Source: Paenibacillus flagellatus
GTDB taxonomy: Bacteria; Bacillota; Bacilli; Paenibacillales; NBRC-103111
Direction: 5' to 3'
Length of the DNA: 64,000 nt
Assembly: GCF_003217775.1 (NCBI RefSeq)
Contig: NZ_QJVJ01000003.1
Span: 616,836 to 680,835, forward strand
Shown here: positions 8,627 to 16,690 of the stretch, one piece after another
Layout of the letters: each line of letters starts with the position of its first letter
How positions within the stretch are numbered: position 1 is the first letter of the stretch
Translations under genes and position numbers: made by a program
Notes under the pieces: generated by a model
Database searches by the model: none
Seen by the model: only the letters and a program-made list of their open reading frames with translations
What the model was told of the DNA's origin: nothing

Positions 8627-9169
8627 ATGGCTGAAATTCGCATCCGCAATACGAACGAACGCATCCAAGGCGAACAAAACGTCAAATCGTTCCTGGAAAA
8701 GCAAGAAGTGTTGTACGAGCACTGGGATCCGGCCAAGCTGCCGGCCGAGCTGCAGGAGAAATTCGTCCTGTCCGACGAGGAGAAGCAGCAAATTCTCACG
8801 ACGTTCGACGCCGAAATCCGCGATCTGGCGGGCCGCCGCGGCTACCGTACGTGGGACATCGTGGCGCTGTCCGACGCGACGCCGAACCTTGAGGAGCTGC
8901 TGAAAAAATTCGAACAGGTGCATACCCACACCGAAGACGAAGTCCGCGCCATTACGGCGGGCAAAGGCATATTCATCATCAAGGGCACCGACGACGTCGG
9001 CTATTTCGATGTCGAGCTCGAGGCGGGCGACGTCATCTCCGTTCCGGAGAATAAGCCGCACTTCTTCACCTTGATGGAAAACCGGAAAATCGTCGCCGTC
9101 CGGCTGTTCATCGAAACCGAGGGCTGGATTGCGCATCCGTACGAAGATCCCGCCTTCCAAAAGGCGTAA
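8627..9169 (+). CDS. mtnD: Acireductone dioxygenase MtnD
   Basis: Methionine salvage enzyme that oxidises the acireductone intermediate to the keto acid of methionine plus formate, with a divalent metal (Fe or Ni). The 180-residue cupin shows the family motif HTHTEDEVR, giving metal ligands H99, H101 and E105, and the distal histidine H145 in ENKPHFF. ATG at 8627 has AAAGAGGG upstream. It is a single gene, divergent from metH; the rest of the salvage pathway is not in this window. Placing it back to back with methionine synthase makes functional sense but no shared regulatory element was identified. Confidence 0.95.
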   Translation: MAEIRIRNTNERIQGEQNVKSFLEKQEVLYEHWDPAKLPAELQEKFVLSDEEKQQILTTFDAEIRDLAGRRGYRTWDIVALSDATPNLEELLKKFEQVHTHTEDEVRAITAGKGIFIIKGTDDVGYFDVELEAGDVISVPENKPHFFTLMENRKIVAVRLFIETEGWIAHPYEDPAFQKA

Positions 9170-9196
9170 GCCGATCATTGTCCGTTCACAAAAAGG

Positions 9197-9234
9197 AGCC
9201 CGGCGCTTTCGCGAGAAAGCATCGGGCTTTTTTG
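9197..9234. terminator. Terminator after mtnD and HAD gene
   Basis: AGCCCG-GCTTTC-GCGA-GAAAGC-CGGGCT hairpin followed by TTTTTT on the plus strand and CTTTTT on the minus strand, so it can serve both convergent genes. Confidence 0.85.
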
Positions 9235-9277
9235 TCGCTCGTTCGATGTACCGACAGCGCTGCTGCCGGCTCTCGGT

Positions 9278-10072
9278 TCAGTTCAACTCGTCGAGAATGG
9301 TGCGGATTTTCCGTAAATGGTCGATTTCATAAGAAGGAATGATATCGTCGGTCCGGCTGACGCCGTGGCGATTGATCCATACCGATGTCATGCCGACCCC
9401 GTTCGCCCCGATAATGTCGGTCGTCAGCTTGTCGCCCACCATGATGCCTTCCTCGGGGCGAATGCCGAGCAGCTCCGTCGCGTGCCGGAAAATGGACGCG
9501 GCCGGCTTGCCCTCCCCGAACGCTCCCGAAATTACGATATGATCGAAGTAGCCGGACAGTTCGGGCACGCCGGACAGCTTTTCCTTTTGCAGGTCGGGCG
9601 AACCGTTCGTCAGCAGCAAAAGCTTGTACGACTCCTTCAGCTCGGTCAGCACCGCGAACGTTTCTTCGTAGACGAGCGGTCTCGCTCTCCGCTCCTTCGG
9701 AAACGTCTCGCCGAGCCGGTATCCGAGCTCCGGATCGTCGACGCCTACCGCTAAGAGCCCTTTGGTCCACGATTCGGTCCGGTAACCCGGGGCGAGCCGC
9801 TCCAGCTGGCGAAACTCCTGCTGCTCCCCTTCGCTGAACCGGGCCCACAGCCCTTCGAACGGATTGATCCCGATTCGTTTCGTGAACGGGAACGTCTCGT
9901 ACGATTCATACAGCGCTCTCGCCTCACGGCGAACCGCTCCCTCCAGCTCGGCGGGGTCGACTCCCTTCTCGTCGGCCGCGATGCGGCATGTCGCCTCGAA
10001 CGCTTCCTTCACGCTCCGGTCGTCCCACAGCAACGTATCGTCCAAATCGAACAGTACTGCCCGTATAGCCAT
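9278..10072 (-). CDS. HAD-superfamily hydrolase (YsaA-like)
   Basis: A 264-residue phosphatase-like protein of the haloacid dehalogenase superfamily. Motif I is FDLDDTLL (8-15; nucleophile D9, acid/base D11), motif II LLLTNGSPD, motif III lysine in FGEGKPAASIF and motif IV GDKLTTDIIGA. A large helical cap lies between motifs I and II, as in subfamily IA. Closest in layout to Bacillus YsaA, but the substrate cannot be read from the sequence. ATG at 10072 with a GGGGAGAAAC leader; next gene upstream 31 bases away. Confidence 0.88.
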   Translation of the reverse strand: MAIRAVLFDLDDTLLWDDRSVKEAFEATCRIAADEKGVDPAELEGAVRREARALYESYETFPFTKRIGINPFEGLWARFSEGEQQEFRQLERLAPGYRTESWTKGLLAVGVDDPELGYRLGETFPKERRARPLVYEETFAVLTELKESYKLLLLTNGSPDLQKEKLSGVPELSGYFDHIVISGAFGEGKPAASIFRHATELLGIRPEEGIMVGDKLTTDIIGANGVGMTSVWINRHGVSRTDDIIPSYEIDHLRKIRTILDELN

Positions 10073-10103
10073 TTTTCTCGTTTCTCCCCTTTTCCGTTGC
10101 GGG

Positions 10104-10613
10104 TTATGCCGCTTCGTCCCGGTAGTCGATTCCGTTATGCTCGGCGAACGTTTTCAACCGCGCGGCGAGTGCAGGAATATCATACAAATGCTGAAACTTC
10201 GACAGCACCCACCGCGTCCGCTTCCCCTTCATCTGGATCGAGACGCTGCCTCGCTGGACCGCAATCGCTTCGATCTCGTCCGCGCCGAACGTTTTCTCTA
10301 CGCCGAGACGCCGCGTCGACAGCTTGTTTTTGCCGACCTTGATATACGGCCTGCGCAAGAAATACAAGACGCCGAGCAGCAAGTAGCCGATTACCGTCAC
10401 CCAGTAAAAGGTGTCGGATTCGTATACGCCGGCCGAGACGATGCCGAAGAAAAACGAAACGGCGACGAGAAGCGCCGGCAAAAACCAGCTTCTTCCTTTA
10501 AAGATGTCCGCTTGCTCCTGCGCCGTGCTGATCGGTGCTTGTCCGGTTTTCCGGCGCTGCTTGTTCAATTGCTTGCTGTTTTTTTGCACCATTCGTTCCC
10601 ATTTGCGGGACAT
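10104..10613 (-). CDS. Conserved membrane protein of unknown function
   Basis: A 169-residue protein: a basic N-terminus of about 40 residues (KNSKQLNKQRRKTG), two membrane segments at roughly 43-62 and 68-86, then a soluble C-terminal part with ADEIEAIAVQRGSVSIQMKGKRTRWVL patterns suggesting a beta-rich PH-like fold. I do not recognise a named family. ATG at 10613 follows GGAGGAG. It lies 15 bases downstream of the DUF896 gene and is probably in the same transcript. Confidence 0.72.
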   Translation of the reverse strand: MSRKWERMVQKNSKQLNKQRRKTGQAPISTAQEQADIFKGRSWFLPALLVAVSFFFGIVSAGVYESDTFYWVTVIGYLLLGVLYFLRRPYIKVGKNKLSTRRLGVEKTFGADEIEAIAVQRGSVSIQMKGKRTRWVLSKFQHLYDIPALAARLKTFAEHNGIDYRDEAA

Positions 10614-10628
10614 GCTGCTCCTCCGTTC

Positions 10629-10835
10629 TTAATGAGGCTTTTTATCGGGGCCGTTCGCCTTGTCCCCGTCCACGAACTCGATCGAGTCGAGCTGGGCGCG
10701 AAGCGACGTTTTGAACGCATCGATATACGTTCTGCGCAGCCGGTTGCGCTCCTCCAGCTCGTCGTCGGTCAGTCCGACGGTATTCGCCTTTTTGGCCAGC
10801 TCGTTGATGCGAGCGATCATTTGTTCGGTAATCAT
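10629..10835 (-). CDS. DUF896 protein (YnzC-like)
   Basis: A 68-residue protein whose first 55 residues match DUF896: MITEQMIARINELAKKA, then LTDDELEERNRLRRTYIDA and LRAQLDSIEFVD. In Bacillus ynzC is part of the LexA-controlled yneA-yneB-ynzC SOS operon. Here it is near yneA but a hairpin terminator (10917-10945) separates them and no LexA box is visible at its promoter, so SOS control is not shown. A TTGACA at its upstream side lacks a good -10. ATG at 10835 with TAGGAGG. Confidence 0.9.
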   Translation of the reverse strand: MITEQMIARINELAKKANTVGLTDDELEERNRLRRTYIDAFKTSLRAQLDSIEFVDGDKANGPDKKPH

Positions 10836-10916
10836 GTTCGGCCTCCTAAAGTCGGTTATCTCCTACTTTGACATGCGAAGGAGCGGATTGTCAAGGCAAG
10901 CGACGGCGGAACGCAC

Positions 10917-10945
10917 AAAAGCCCGATAGCGGAGGCTATCAGGCT
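10917..10945 (-). terminator. Terminator after yneA
   Basis: AGCCTGATAGC-CTCC-GCTATCGGGCT on the minus strand followed by TTTTG; near-perfect 11-bp stem. Confidence 0.75.
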
Positions 10946-11027
10946 TATATAGGAATATACATTCGTTTTCTCGAAAGATTACTCCAATACGAATAAAAAG
11001 CCGGATATAGGAAGTCGGACAAGCGGC

Positions 11028-11402
11028 TCAAGGGAGCACCAACACTTGTCCCGCAGTCAAGGCACTGGTGGACAAACCGTTCGCCTTCTTCAGGTCGGCG
11101 ATATACCGGCGAATATCTTCGCCTTCGGGCGCATACCGCTCCGAAATCGTCCAAAGCGTATCTCCCGGCTTCACGATCACCTGCTCCTTCGCTTGTACCG
11201 AAGCGGCTTGGACCTGATCCTCGCCCGACCACGAGTGGACGAGCGCGCCGATACCGAAGCAGAGAAGCATGGCGACGACGATCGTAAGCAGACGCGTATT
11301 CCGCTCCGCACGACGCGGTGCGGTGCGGTGAGTTTGTCCCGCCGAACGGGATGTATGAGAATGCCGGTTGCGGATGTTCATTTCGGAAATGGATGCGTAC
11401 AT
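11028..11402 (-). CDS. yneA: YneA-type LysM cell-division inhibitor
   Basis: A 124-residue protein with a cytosolic basic N-terminus, one membrane helix (about 38-58, LLTIVVAMLLCFGIGALVHSW region) and an extracellular LysM domain (about 74-123, VKPGDTLWTISERY). This is the layout of YneA, the SOS-induced protein that delays septum formation after DNA damage in Bacillus. It is divergent from lexA, and the intergenic region carries several LexA boxes, which supports the assignment. The N-terminal tail is longer than in B. subtilis YneA. ATG at 11402 is preceded by GGGGG. Confidence 0.85.
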   Translation of the reverse strand: MYASISEMNIRNRHSHTSRSAGQTHRTAPRRAERNTRLLTIVVAMLLCFGIGALVHSWSGEDQVQAASVQAKEQVIVKPGDTLWTISERYAPEGEDIRRYIADLKKANGLSTSALTAGQVLVLP

Positions 11403-11415
11403 GGTAGTTGACCCC

Positions 11416-11527
11416 CAAACATTTGTTCTAGTATCAGAGTAACACGAACAAACATTCCCGTCAACGCTTTTTCGAACGAATGTTCCCCTCCGGAAATCGA
11501 ACTTATGTTTGTGCGAACTCGAGTTCT
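11416..11527. promoter_or_regulatory. Array of five LexA-box-like operators
   Basis: Compared with the Bacillus LexA consensus CGAACRNRYGTTYC: 11416-11429 CAAACATTTGTTCT (weaker), 11445-11458 CGAACAAACATTCC (one mismatch), 11473-11486 CGAACGAATGTTCC (perfect), 11498-11511 CGAACTTATGTTTG (two mismatches), 11514-11527 CGAACTCGAGTTCT (weaker, but a perfect outer dyad). The last two cover the lexA promoter; the first two face yneA. Confidence 0.85.
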
Positions 11528-11537
11528 GTGGTATAAT
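11509..11537 (+). promoter_or_regulatory. lexA promoter
   Basis: TTGTGC (11509-11514), 17-base spacer, TATAAT (11532-11537). One LexA box fills most of the spacer and another overlaps the -35, as expected for autorepression. Confidence 0.75.
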
Positions 11538-11573
11538 TTACCCAAATAACATGTCCGCATTGGAGTGATGATC

Positions 11574-12197
11574 GTGAGCAAGGTTTCCAATCGCCAACAA
11601 GCGATACTGGAATTTATCAAGAACGAAGTACGCGATAAAGGCTACCCGCCTTCCGTTCGGGAAATCGGCGAAGCCGTCGGGCTCGCGTCCAGCTCCACGG
11701 TGCACGGCCATCTCGACCGTCTTGAGAAGAAAGGCCTCATCCGCAGAGACCCGACCAAGCCCCGGGCGATCGAAATTTTGGGCGCCCACGACGAATCGGC
11801 GTCCGTCTTCTCCTTCTCGATCGCGCGAGTGCCCGTCGTCGGCAAAGTAACGGCAGGCGTGCCGATTACGGCGACCGAGAATATCGAGGAATATTTCCCG
11901 CTGCCAAGCCATTTCGTCGGCGATCATAACGTGTTCATGCTTCGAGTCGTCGGAGAAAGCATGATCGACGCGGGCATCCATCATAACGATTACGTTATCG
12001 TCAAGCAGCAGCCGACGGCTAACAACGGCGACATCGTCGTCGCGATGACCGAAGACGACGAAGCGACCGTCAAGACGTTTTACAAGGAACGCGACCATAT
12101 TCGCCTCCAGCCGGAAAACCCGACGATGGAGCCGATCCGCCTCCGCAACGTCACGATCCTCGGCAAAGTGATCGGATTGTTCCGCGACATTCATTAA
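11574..12197 (+). CDS. lexA: SOS repressor LexA
   Basis: Transcriptional repressor that cleaves itself when RecA filaments form on damaged DNA. The 207-residue protein has an N-terminal winged helix ([19 protein letters not shown], 23-41), the cleavage site A94-G95 (KVTAGVP), and the S24 protease dyad S129 (GESM) and K144 (VIVK). GTG at 11574 gives the family N-terminus [12 protein letters not shown]; upstream in-frame GTG/ATG codons at 11565 and 11568 overlap the ribosome site TTGGAG. Divergent from yneA across a LexA-box array. Followed by a strong terminator. Confidence 0.97.
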   Translation: MSKVSNRQQAILEFIKNEVRDKGYPPSVREIGEAVGLASSSTVHGHLDRLEKKGLIRRDPTKPRAIEILGAHDESASVFSFSIARVPVVGKVTAGVPITATENIEEYFPLPSHFVGDHNVFMLRVVGESMIDAGIHHNDYVIVKQQPTANNGDIVVAMTEDDEATVKTFYKERDHIRLQPENPTMEPIRLRNVTILGKVIGLFRDIH

Positions 12198-12214
12198 ATC
12201 GTCCGTCCCTTACA

Positions 12215-12255
12215 AAACAGCCTTCCGGCGCAACCGCCGAAAGGCTGTTTTTTTC
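12215..12255 (+). terminator. lexA terminator
   Basis: AAACAGCCTT-CGGCG-CAAC-CGCCG-AAGGCTGTTT hairpin running into TTTTTT. Confidence 0.88.
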
Positions 12256-12365
12256 GTTCATTTCGTTCGGCAACTTTGAAACCCATTTCCCGCATAATGT
12301 CGTATAAACTTTAGAAAGTACTTCCACATATTGGTATTTTAGGCAGTAAACCCTATTATTTTGGC

Positions 12366-13499
12366 TTGATTCGATTTGCCGCTGTACTGAAAACCGTCCG
12401 ATTTCGCGTCTTCGCCTGGGTCGCCGTGTTGATGATGGCGTCCGGAACTTTCGCCTATGCGGAGTCGCCGATAAACGGCCGCACCCCGCCGCCGAAGCTG
12501 TACATATCGGCGGACGGCGTACACAGCATCGCTTATAACGAACAAGGCGACGTTTGGTATTGGGGCGGTATGGGAGATTTTGAATTTTCGGACTGGAAGC
12601 TTCGCGACAATACTCCGATCCGGATGGGGACGATGAAGCAGATTGCGCAAGTATCGTCCAACCTGTTTTTGAAAAAAGACGGAACGGTATGGACTTGGTC
12701 GGCCGGCCCGGCCCCGGTCGACGGCTCCGACCGCCGCTTGCAATTCCAAATCCAGGATCCCGTACAACTCGATCTTGCCGATGTCGTCAAGGTGGCGGCG
12801 GGCGATTCGTTTCATTCCGCCGTCAAGAAAGACGGCTTCGTCTGGGTATGGCGTCCCGTGCCGCATGGATACGGGGACACTCCCATACAAATTCCCAATA
12901 TTTCCGACGCGGCGGATATCGCCTTCGCCAATTGGTCCGGTCAGTCGAAGCTGACGATCGTCGGGAAAGACGGCTCCGTTTGGACATGGGAAGGCGCAAC
13001 GGCTTTCGGGGGCATCGCTCCGGTCAAGGCGCAGCGGGTGGACGGTTTGTCGAACGTGGCGAGCGTATTTGCCGGCGACGAATGCTTTTTTGCGATTCGG
13101 AAGGACGGCTCCGTATGGGGCTGGAGAAGCAACCTTCGCGGCCAGCTCGGACTGGATGAGCAAAAAATCGTCGATTCCCCGGTGCGGCTATCGGCGCTGG
13201 ACGGCATGGTCGCCATCCAAGGCAGCTTCGACCGCTCGTTAGGGTTGAAAAAGGACGGCACGGTCTGGTCTTGGGGAATTACGCTCTACACTTTTCCGGA
13301 GTATGGCGCTAAAATCGATCCGAGCCTGCATCAAGTGGCCGGATTGGACAACATAGCCGCGATCGCAAGCGGCGGGGCTCATCATTTGGCGGTCCGAAGC
13401 GACGGTACCCTATGGGCATGGGGTTCGAACGAAAACGGCCAATTGGGCGACGGCACATTCCGTTCGAGCGATAAGCCGATTCGGATCGACTTGAAGTAA
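12366..13499 (+). CDS. Secreted RCC1-repeat protein
   Basis: A 377-residue protein with a signal peptide (hydrophobic 13-27, cleavage likely after AYA at 30-32) and about six to seven RCC1/WG-type repeats, each with a DGxVWxWG core: DVWYWGG, KDGTVWTWS, KDGFVWVW, KDGSVWTWE, KDGSVWGW, KDGTVWSWG and SDGTLWAWG. Such repeats fold as a beta-propeller and act as surface or binding scaffolds. The start is uncertain: the reading opens at TTG (12366) without a visible ribosome site, and an internal ATG at 12432 would cut into the signal peptide. Base composition is somewhat AT-richer than its neighbours. Partner unknown. Confidence 0.8.
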   Translation: MIRFAAVLKTVRFRVFAWVAVLMMASGTFAYAESPINGRTPPPKLYISADGVHSIAYNEQGDVWYWGGMGDFEFSDWKLRDNTPIRMGTMKQIAQVSSNLFLKKDGTVWTWSAGPAPVDGSDRRLQFQIQDPVQLDLADVVKVAAGDSFHSAVKKDGFVWVWRPVPHGYGDTPIQIPNISDAADIAFANWSGQSKLTIVGKDGSVWTWEGATAFGGIAPVKAQRVDGLSNVASVFAGDECFFAIRKDGSVWGWRSNLRGQLGLDEQKIVDSPVRLSALDGMVAIQGSFDRSLGLKKDGTVWSWGITLYTFPEYGAKIDPSLHQVAGLDNIAAIASGGAHHLAVRSDGTLWAWGSNENGQLGDGTFRSSDKPIRIDLK

Positions 13500-13512
13500 G
13501 ACGTCTTTTCCG

Positions 13513-13577
13513 CGAAAAAAAGAGCCATGGATCGGTTCCGGCGATAGGCCGGACCGGGTCCATGGCTTCTTTGCTTT
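13513..13577. terminator. Bidirectional terminator between RCC1 gene and glnA
   Basis: AGCCATGGA (13523-13531) pairs with TCCATGGCT (13559-13567) around a GC-rich inner stem; A-tract on the left and T-rich sequence on the right let it work in both directions. Confidence 0.8.
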
Positions 13578-13580
13578 TCG

Positions 13581-14918
13581 TCAATACAGCGTCATGTACT
13601 GGTCGCGCTCCCACGCGTGGATTTGCGTGCGGTACATGTCCCATTCGATCTCTTTCAGCTCGACGAAATGAGTCAGCGCATGCTCGCCGAGCGCGTCGCA
13701 AATGACTTCGTCGTTCATCAGCTCGACGAGCGCTTCGCGCAAATCAGCCGGCAAGCTCGGGATGCCCTGCTCTTCCCGCTCTTCGTCCGACATCACGTAA
13801 ATGTTCCGGTCGACCGGCGCCGGCAGCTCCGCCTTCGTCTTGATGCCGTCGAGTCCGGCTTTCAGCATGACGGCGAGCGTCAAATACGGGTTGGCCGCCG
13901 GGTCCGGATTGCGCACCTCGACCCGCGTGCTCAATCCGCGGGAAGCCGGGATGCGGATCATCGGGCTGCGGTTGCTGGCCGACCAAGCGACGTAGCACGG
14001 CGCTTCGTAGCCCGGTACGAGCCGCTTGTACGAGTTGACCGTCGGGTTCGTCACCGCCGCGAACGCGCGCGCGTGCTTCAAGACGCCGGCCATATAATAA
14101 CGGGCCGTCTCGCTAAGCCCGAGCTTGTCGCTGTCGTCGAAGAACGCGTTCTCCGAGCCGCGGAACAGCGATTGATGGCAGTGCATGCCGGAGCCGTTCA
14201 CGCCGAACAGCGGCTTCGGCATAAACGTCGCATGCAGGCCGTGCTGTCTCGCAATCGTCTTGACGACGAGCTTGAACGTTTGGATTTGGTCGGCCGCCTT
14301 GATGGCGTCCGCATATTTGAAGTCGATTTCGTGCTGGCCCGGCGCCACTTCGTGGTGGGACGCCTCGATCTCGAAGCCCATCTCCTCGAGCGTCAGCACG
14401 ATTTCGCGGCGGCAGTTCTCGCCGAGGTCGGTCGGAGCCAGGTCGAAGTAACCGCCCTGGTCGTTGAGCTCCATCGTCGGATTGCCTTTCTCGTCGGTTT
14501 TGAACAGGAAAAATTCCGGCTCCGGACCGACGTTCATCGCCGTATAGCCCATCTCCTCCGCTTCCTTGAGCGCGCGCTTCAGGATGCCGCGGGGATCGCC
14601 GGGGAACGGACGGCCGTCCGGCAAATAAACGTCGCAAATCAAGCGGGCGACGCGATCTTCCGCCACCCAAGGGAAAATGACCCAGGTGCTCAGGTCGGGA
14701 TACAAATACATGTCGGATTCTTCGATCCGTACGTAGCCTTCGATGGAGGATCCGTCGAACATCATCTTGTTATCCAGCGCTTTTTCCAATTGGCTGAGCG
14801 GAATTTCCACGTTTTTGATCGTGCCGAGCAAATCGGTGAATTGCAGCCGGATGAATCGGACATTTTCCTCTTTGGCGATTCGCAAAATGTCTTCTTTCGT
14901 GTAGTTCGGTTGGGACAC
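13581..14918 (-). CDS. glnA: Glutamine synthetase, type I
   Basis: Makes glutamine from glutamate and ammonia with ATP; dodecameric cytosolic enzyme. The 445-residue length is that of the Bacillus GSI-alpha class without the adenylylation insert. Visible signatures: DGSSIEGY (55-62), [37 protein letters not shown], and the [25 protein letters not shown] active-site region. In Bacillus, feedback-inhibited GS also chaperones GlnR. GTG at 14918 is used because GGAGG lies 8 bases upstream and the product begins [11 protein letters not shown]. It follows glnR by 23 bases: a glnRA operon. Confidence 0.98.
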   Translation of the reverse strand: MSQPNYTKEDILRIAKEENVRFIRLQFTDLLGTIKNVEIPLSQLEKALDNKMMFDGSSIEGYVRIEESDMYLYPDLSTWVIFPWVAEDRVARLICDVYLPDGRPFPGDPRGILKRALKEAEEMGYTAMNVGPEPEFFLFKTDEKGNPTMELNDQGGYFDLAPTDLGENCRREIVLTLEEMGFEIEASHHEVAPGQHEIDFKYADAIKAADQIQTFKLVVKTIARQHGLHATFMPKPLFGVNGSGMHCHQSLFRGSENAFFDDSDKLGLSETARYYMAGVLKHARAFAAVTNPTVNSYKRLVPGYEAPCYVAWSASNRSPMIRIPASRGLSTRVEVRNPDPAANPYLTLAVMLKAGLDGIKTKAELPAPVDRNIYVMSDEEREEQGIPSLPADLREALVELMNDEVICDALGEHALTHFVELKEIEWDMYRTQIHAWERDQYMTLY

Positions 14919-14941
14919 GGAACATCCTCCTTAAAGTTCGA

Positions 14942-15349
14942 TTAATTGAAAAAGCGGGACAGCTGGCCCTGGATCAGCGAAGCTTTGCCTCTCCGGTTGC
15001 CGGTCAGCAGTTCCTGCTTCAACATTTTGTGTACCTGGGAGTCGGTCAGCTCCTTGCGCTTCGCCGCGGTTTCCTCGGTAATGACCGTCGCGTCCTCCGA
15101 ATTTTTCGAAACCGGGTTCAGCACTTGCTTGATGCCCGCAATATTGACGCCCTTCTCGATCAGCGCTTTGATGTGCAGCAGCCGCTCCACGTCGTTGAAC
15201 GAGAACAGGCGCTGATTCCCGTCCGTACGGGCGGGGACGATCAGCTCGTGCTGCTCGTAATAACGGATTTGCCTTGCGGTCAGCTCGGTCAGCTTCATGA
15301 CGCTGCCGATCGAGAATAAAGCCATGTTGCGGCGTATTTCGTCGCTCAT
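14942..15349 (-). CDS. glnR: Glutamine synthetase repressor GlnR (MerR family)
   Basis: Represses glnRA and other nitrogen genes when glutamine is plentiful. The 135-residue protein has a MerR winged helix (FSIGSVMKLTELTARQIRYYE, about 12-32) with RLFSFNDVERLL and a C-terminal tail LTGNRRGKASLIQGQLSRFF, the autoinhibitory tail that senses feedback-inhibited GS in Bacillus GlnR. ATG at 15349 after GGAGTGG. First gene of glnRA; a consensus promoter and a GlnR-type operator lie directly upstream. Confidence 0.96.
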   Translation of the reverse strand: MSDEIRRNMALFSIGSVMKLTELTARQIRYYEQHELIVPARTDGNQRLFSFNDVERLLHIKALIEKGVNIAGIKQVLNPVSKNSEDATVITEETAAKRKELTDSQVHKMLKQELLTGNRRGKASLIQGQLSRFFN

Positions 15350-15384
15350 TGTACACCACTCCAGCGTGTAGAGGATATACTCTC

Positions 15385-15424
15385 ATTGTACATTTCGGGC
15401 ATAAACATGTCAATGCATGTGAGA
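15385..15424 (-). promoter_or_regulatory. glnRA promoter with GlnR-type operator
   Basis: On the minus strand TTGACA (15408-15413), 17-base spacer, TACAAT (15385-15390). Overlapping the -35, 15408-15424 reads TCTCA-N7-TGACA, one mismatch from the GlnR/TnrA consensus TGTNA-N7-TNACA, placing the operator where bound GlnR would block polymerase. Confidence 0.72.
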
Positions 15425-15429
15425 TTTGA

Positions 15430-16689
15430 TTACAATAGACCTTTTTCCATCATATTCGTCAGTGCCATGACGACTCCCCACTTCACATGGGCGTATGTAA
15501 GGCCCCCCTGCATGTACGCGATATAAGGGGAACGGATCGGCGCATCGGCGGAAAGCTCGAGACTGCCGCCCTGAATAAACGTACCGGCGGCCATAATGAC
15601 GGGATGCTCGTAGCCCGGCATGTCCCACGGTTCGGGCACGACATGGGCGTCCACAGCCGACGCTTTCTGAATCCCTTGAACGAATGCGATCAGATGATCC
15701 GGTCCGGCGAATCGGATCGCCTGAATGAGATCCGTCCGCTCGTCGCTCCAGCGCGGATGCGTATCGAAGCCGAGCCTTTCGAACAGCGCCGCCGCCAGCA
15801 CGCTTCCTTTCAACGCCTGCCCGACCAGATGCGGAGCCAAGAACAGCCCTTGGAAAATATCCCGGGTCGCGCCGAGCATGGCGCCGACCTCGCCTCCGAT
15901 CCCCGGTGCGGTCAGCCGATAAGCGGCCAGTTCCACGAGCTCTCTCCGCCCGACGATATAACCTCCCGTCGGAGCGATTCCTCCGCCCGGATTTTTGATC
16001 AGCGAGCCCGCCATCAAATCGACGCCGACGGAAGGATCGGTCGGCTCGGTTTCCTCCGTAAATTCGCCGTAGCAATTGTCCACGAAAACGATCGCGTCCG
16101 GCGCGATTTCTTTGACGAACCGGACCATCTCGGCGATTTGGGCGACCGTGTACGACGGCCGCCAATCGTAGCCGCGCGATCGCTGGATGCCGACCACCTT
16201 CGGCGGGTCCGCCCTCAGCTTCGCGGCGAGAGCCGGCCAGTCCGGCATCCCGTCGGCGGCAAGCGCCACCTCGTCGTAGCGGATGCCCCAATCCTGCAGC
16301 GAGCCGGTGCCGTCGCCCGGCTTGCCGATCACCTTGTGCAGCGTGTCGTACGGCTTGCCCGTCATGTACAGCAGCCGGTCGCCGGGGCGCAGCACGCCGA
16401 ACAGCGCGGTGCCGATCGTATGCGTGCCGGACACGAAATGCGGGCGCACAAGGCCCGCCTCCGCGCCGAAGACGTCGGCGTATACGAGGTCGAGCACTTC
16501 GCGCCCGCGGTCGTTGTAGCCGTACCCCGTCGACCCGGCAAAATGATAATCGCTTACTTTATGCGCCTGGAAGGCGCGAATGACCTTCCACTGGTTGCGG
16601 TCGACCCGACCGTCGATCTGCTTCAGCTTCGGCTCCGCGAGCGCTTCCGCTTCCTCCATCAGTCGGGCGATCTTCTCCGGTACGTTCAT
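15430..16689 (-). CDS. ynbB: Methionine gamma-lyase-family PLP enzyme YnbB
   Basis: A 419-residue fold-type I PLP-dependent protein of the Met_gamma_lyase family (PF06838), annotated in older work as an aluminium-resistance protein. Seen: FAGSTGYGYNDRGRE, HFVSGTHTIGTALFG (cofactor phosphate region), VFVDNCYGEFTE (aspartate that contacts the pyridine nitrogen) and GSLIKNPGGGIAP, where the lysine would carry the Schiff base. The true reaction is not established. It sits one base after hflX and before glnR, the same order as Bacillus ynbA-ynbB-glnR. Confidence 0.92.
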   Translation of the reverse strand: MNVPEKIARLMEEAEALAEPKLKQIDGRVDRNQWKVIRAFQAHKVSDYHFAGSTGYGYNDRGREVLDLVYADVFGAEAGLVRPHFVSGTHTIGTALFGVLRPGDRLLYMTGKPYDTLHKVIGKPGDGTGSLQDWGIRYDEVALAADGMPDWPALAAKLRADPPKVVGIQRSRGYDWRPSYTVAQIAEMVRFVKEIAPDAIVFVDNCYGEFTEETEPTDPSVGVDLMAGSLIKNPGGGIAPTGGYIVGRRELVELAAYRLTAPGIGGEVGAMLGATRDIFQGLFLAPHLVGQALKGSVLAAALFERLGFDTHPRWSDERTDLIQAIRFAGPDHLIAFVQGIQKASAVDAHVVPEPWDMPGYEHPVIMAAGTFIQGGSLELSADAPIRSPYIAYMQGGLTYAHVKWGVVMALTNMMEKGLL

Positions 16690-16690
16690 C

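Noticed and set aside
10836..10916. SOS control of the DUF896 gene
   Set aside because: No LexA box seen in its promoter region and a terminator separates it from yneA.
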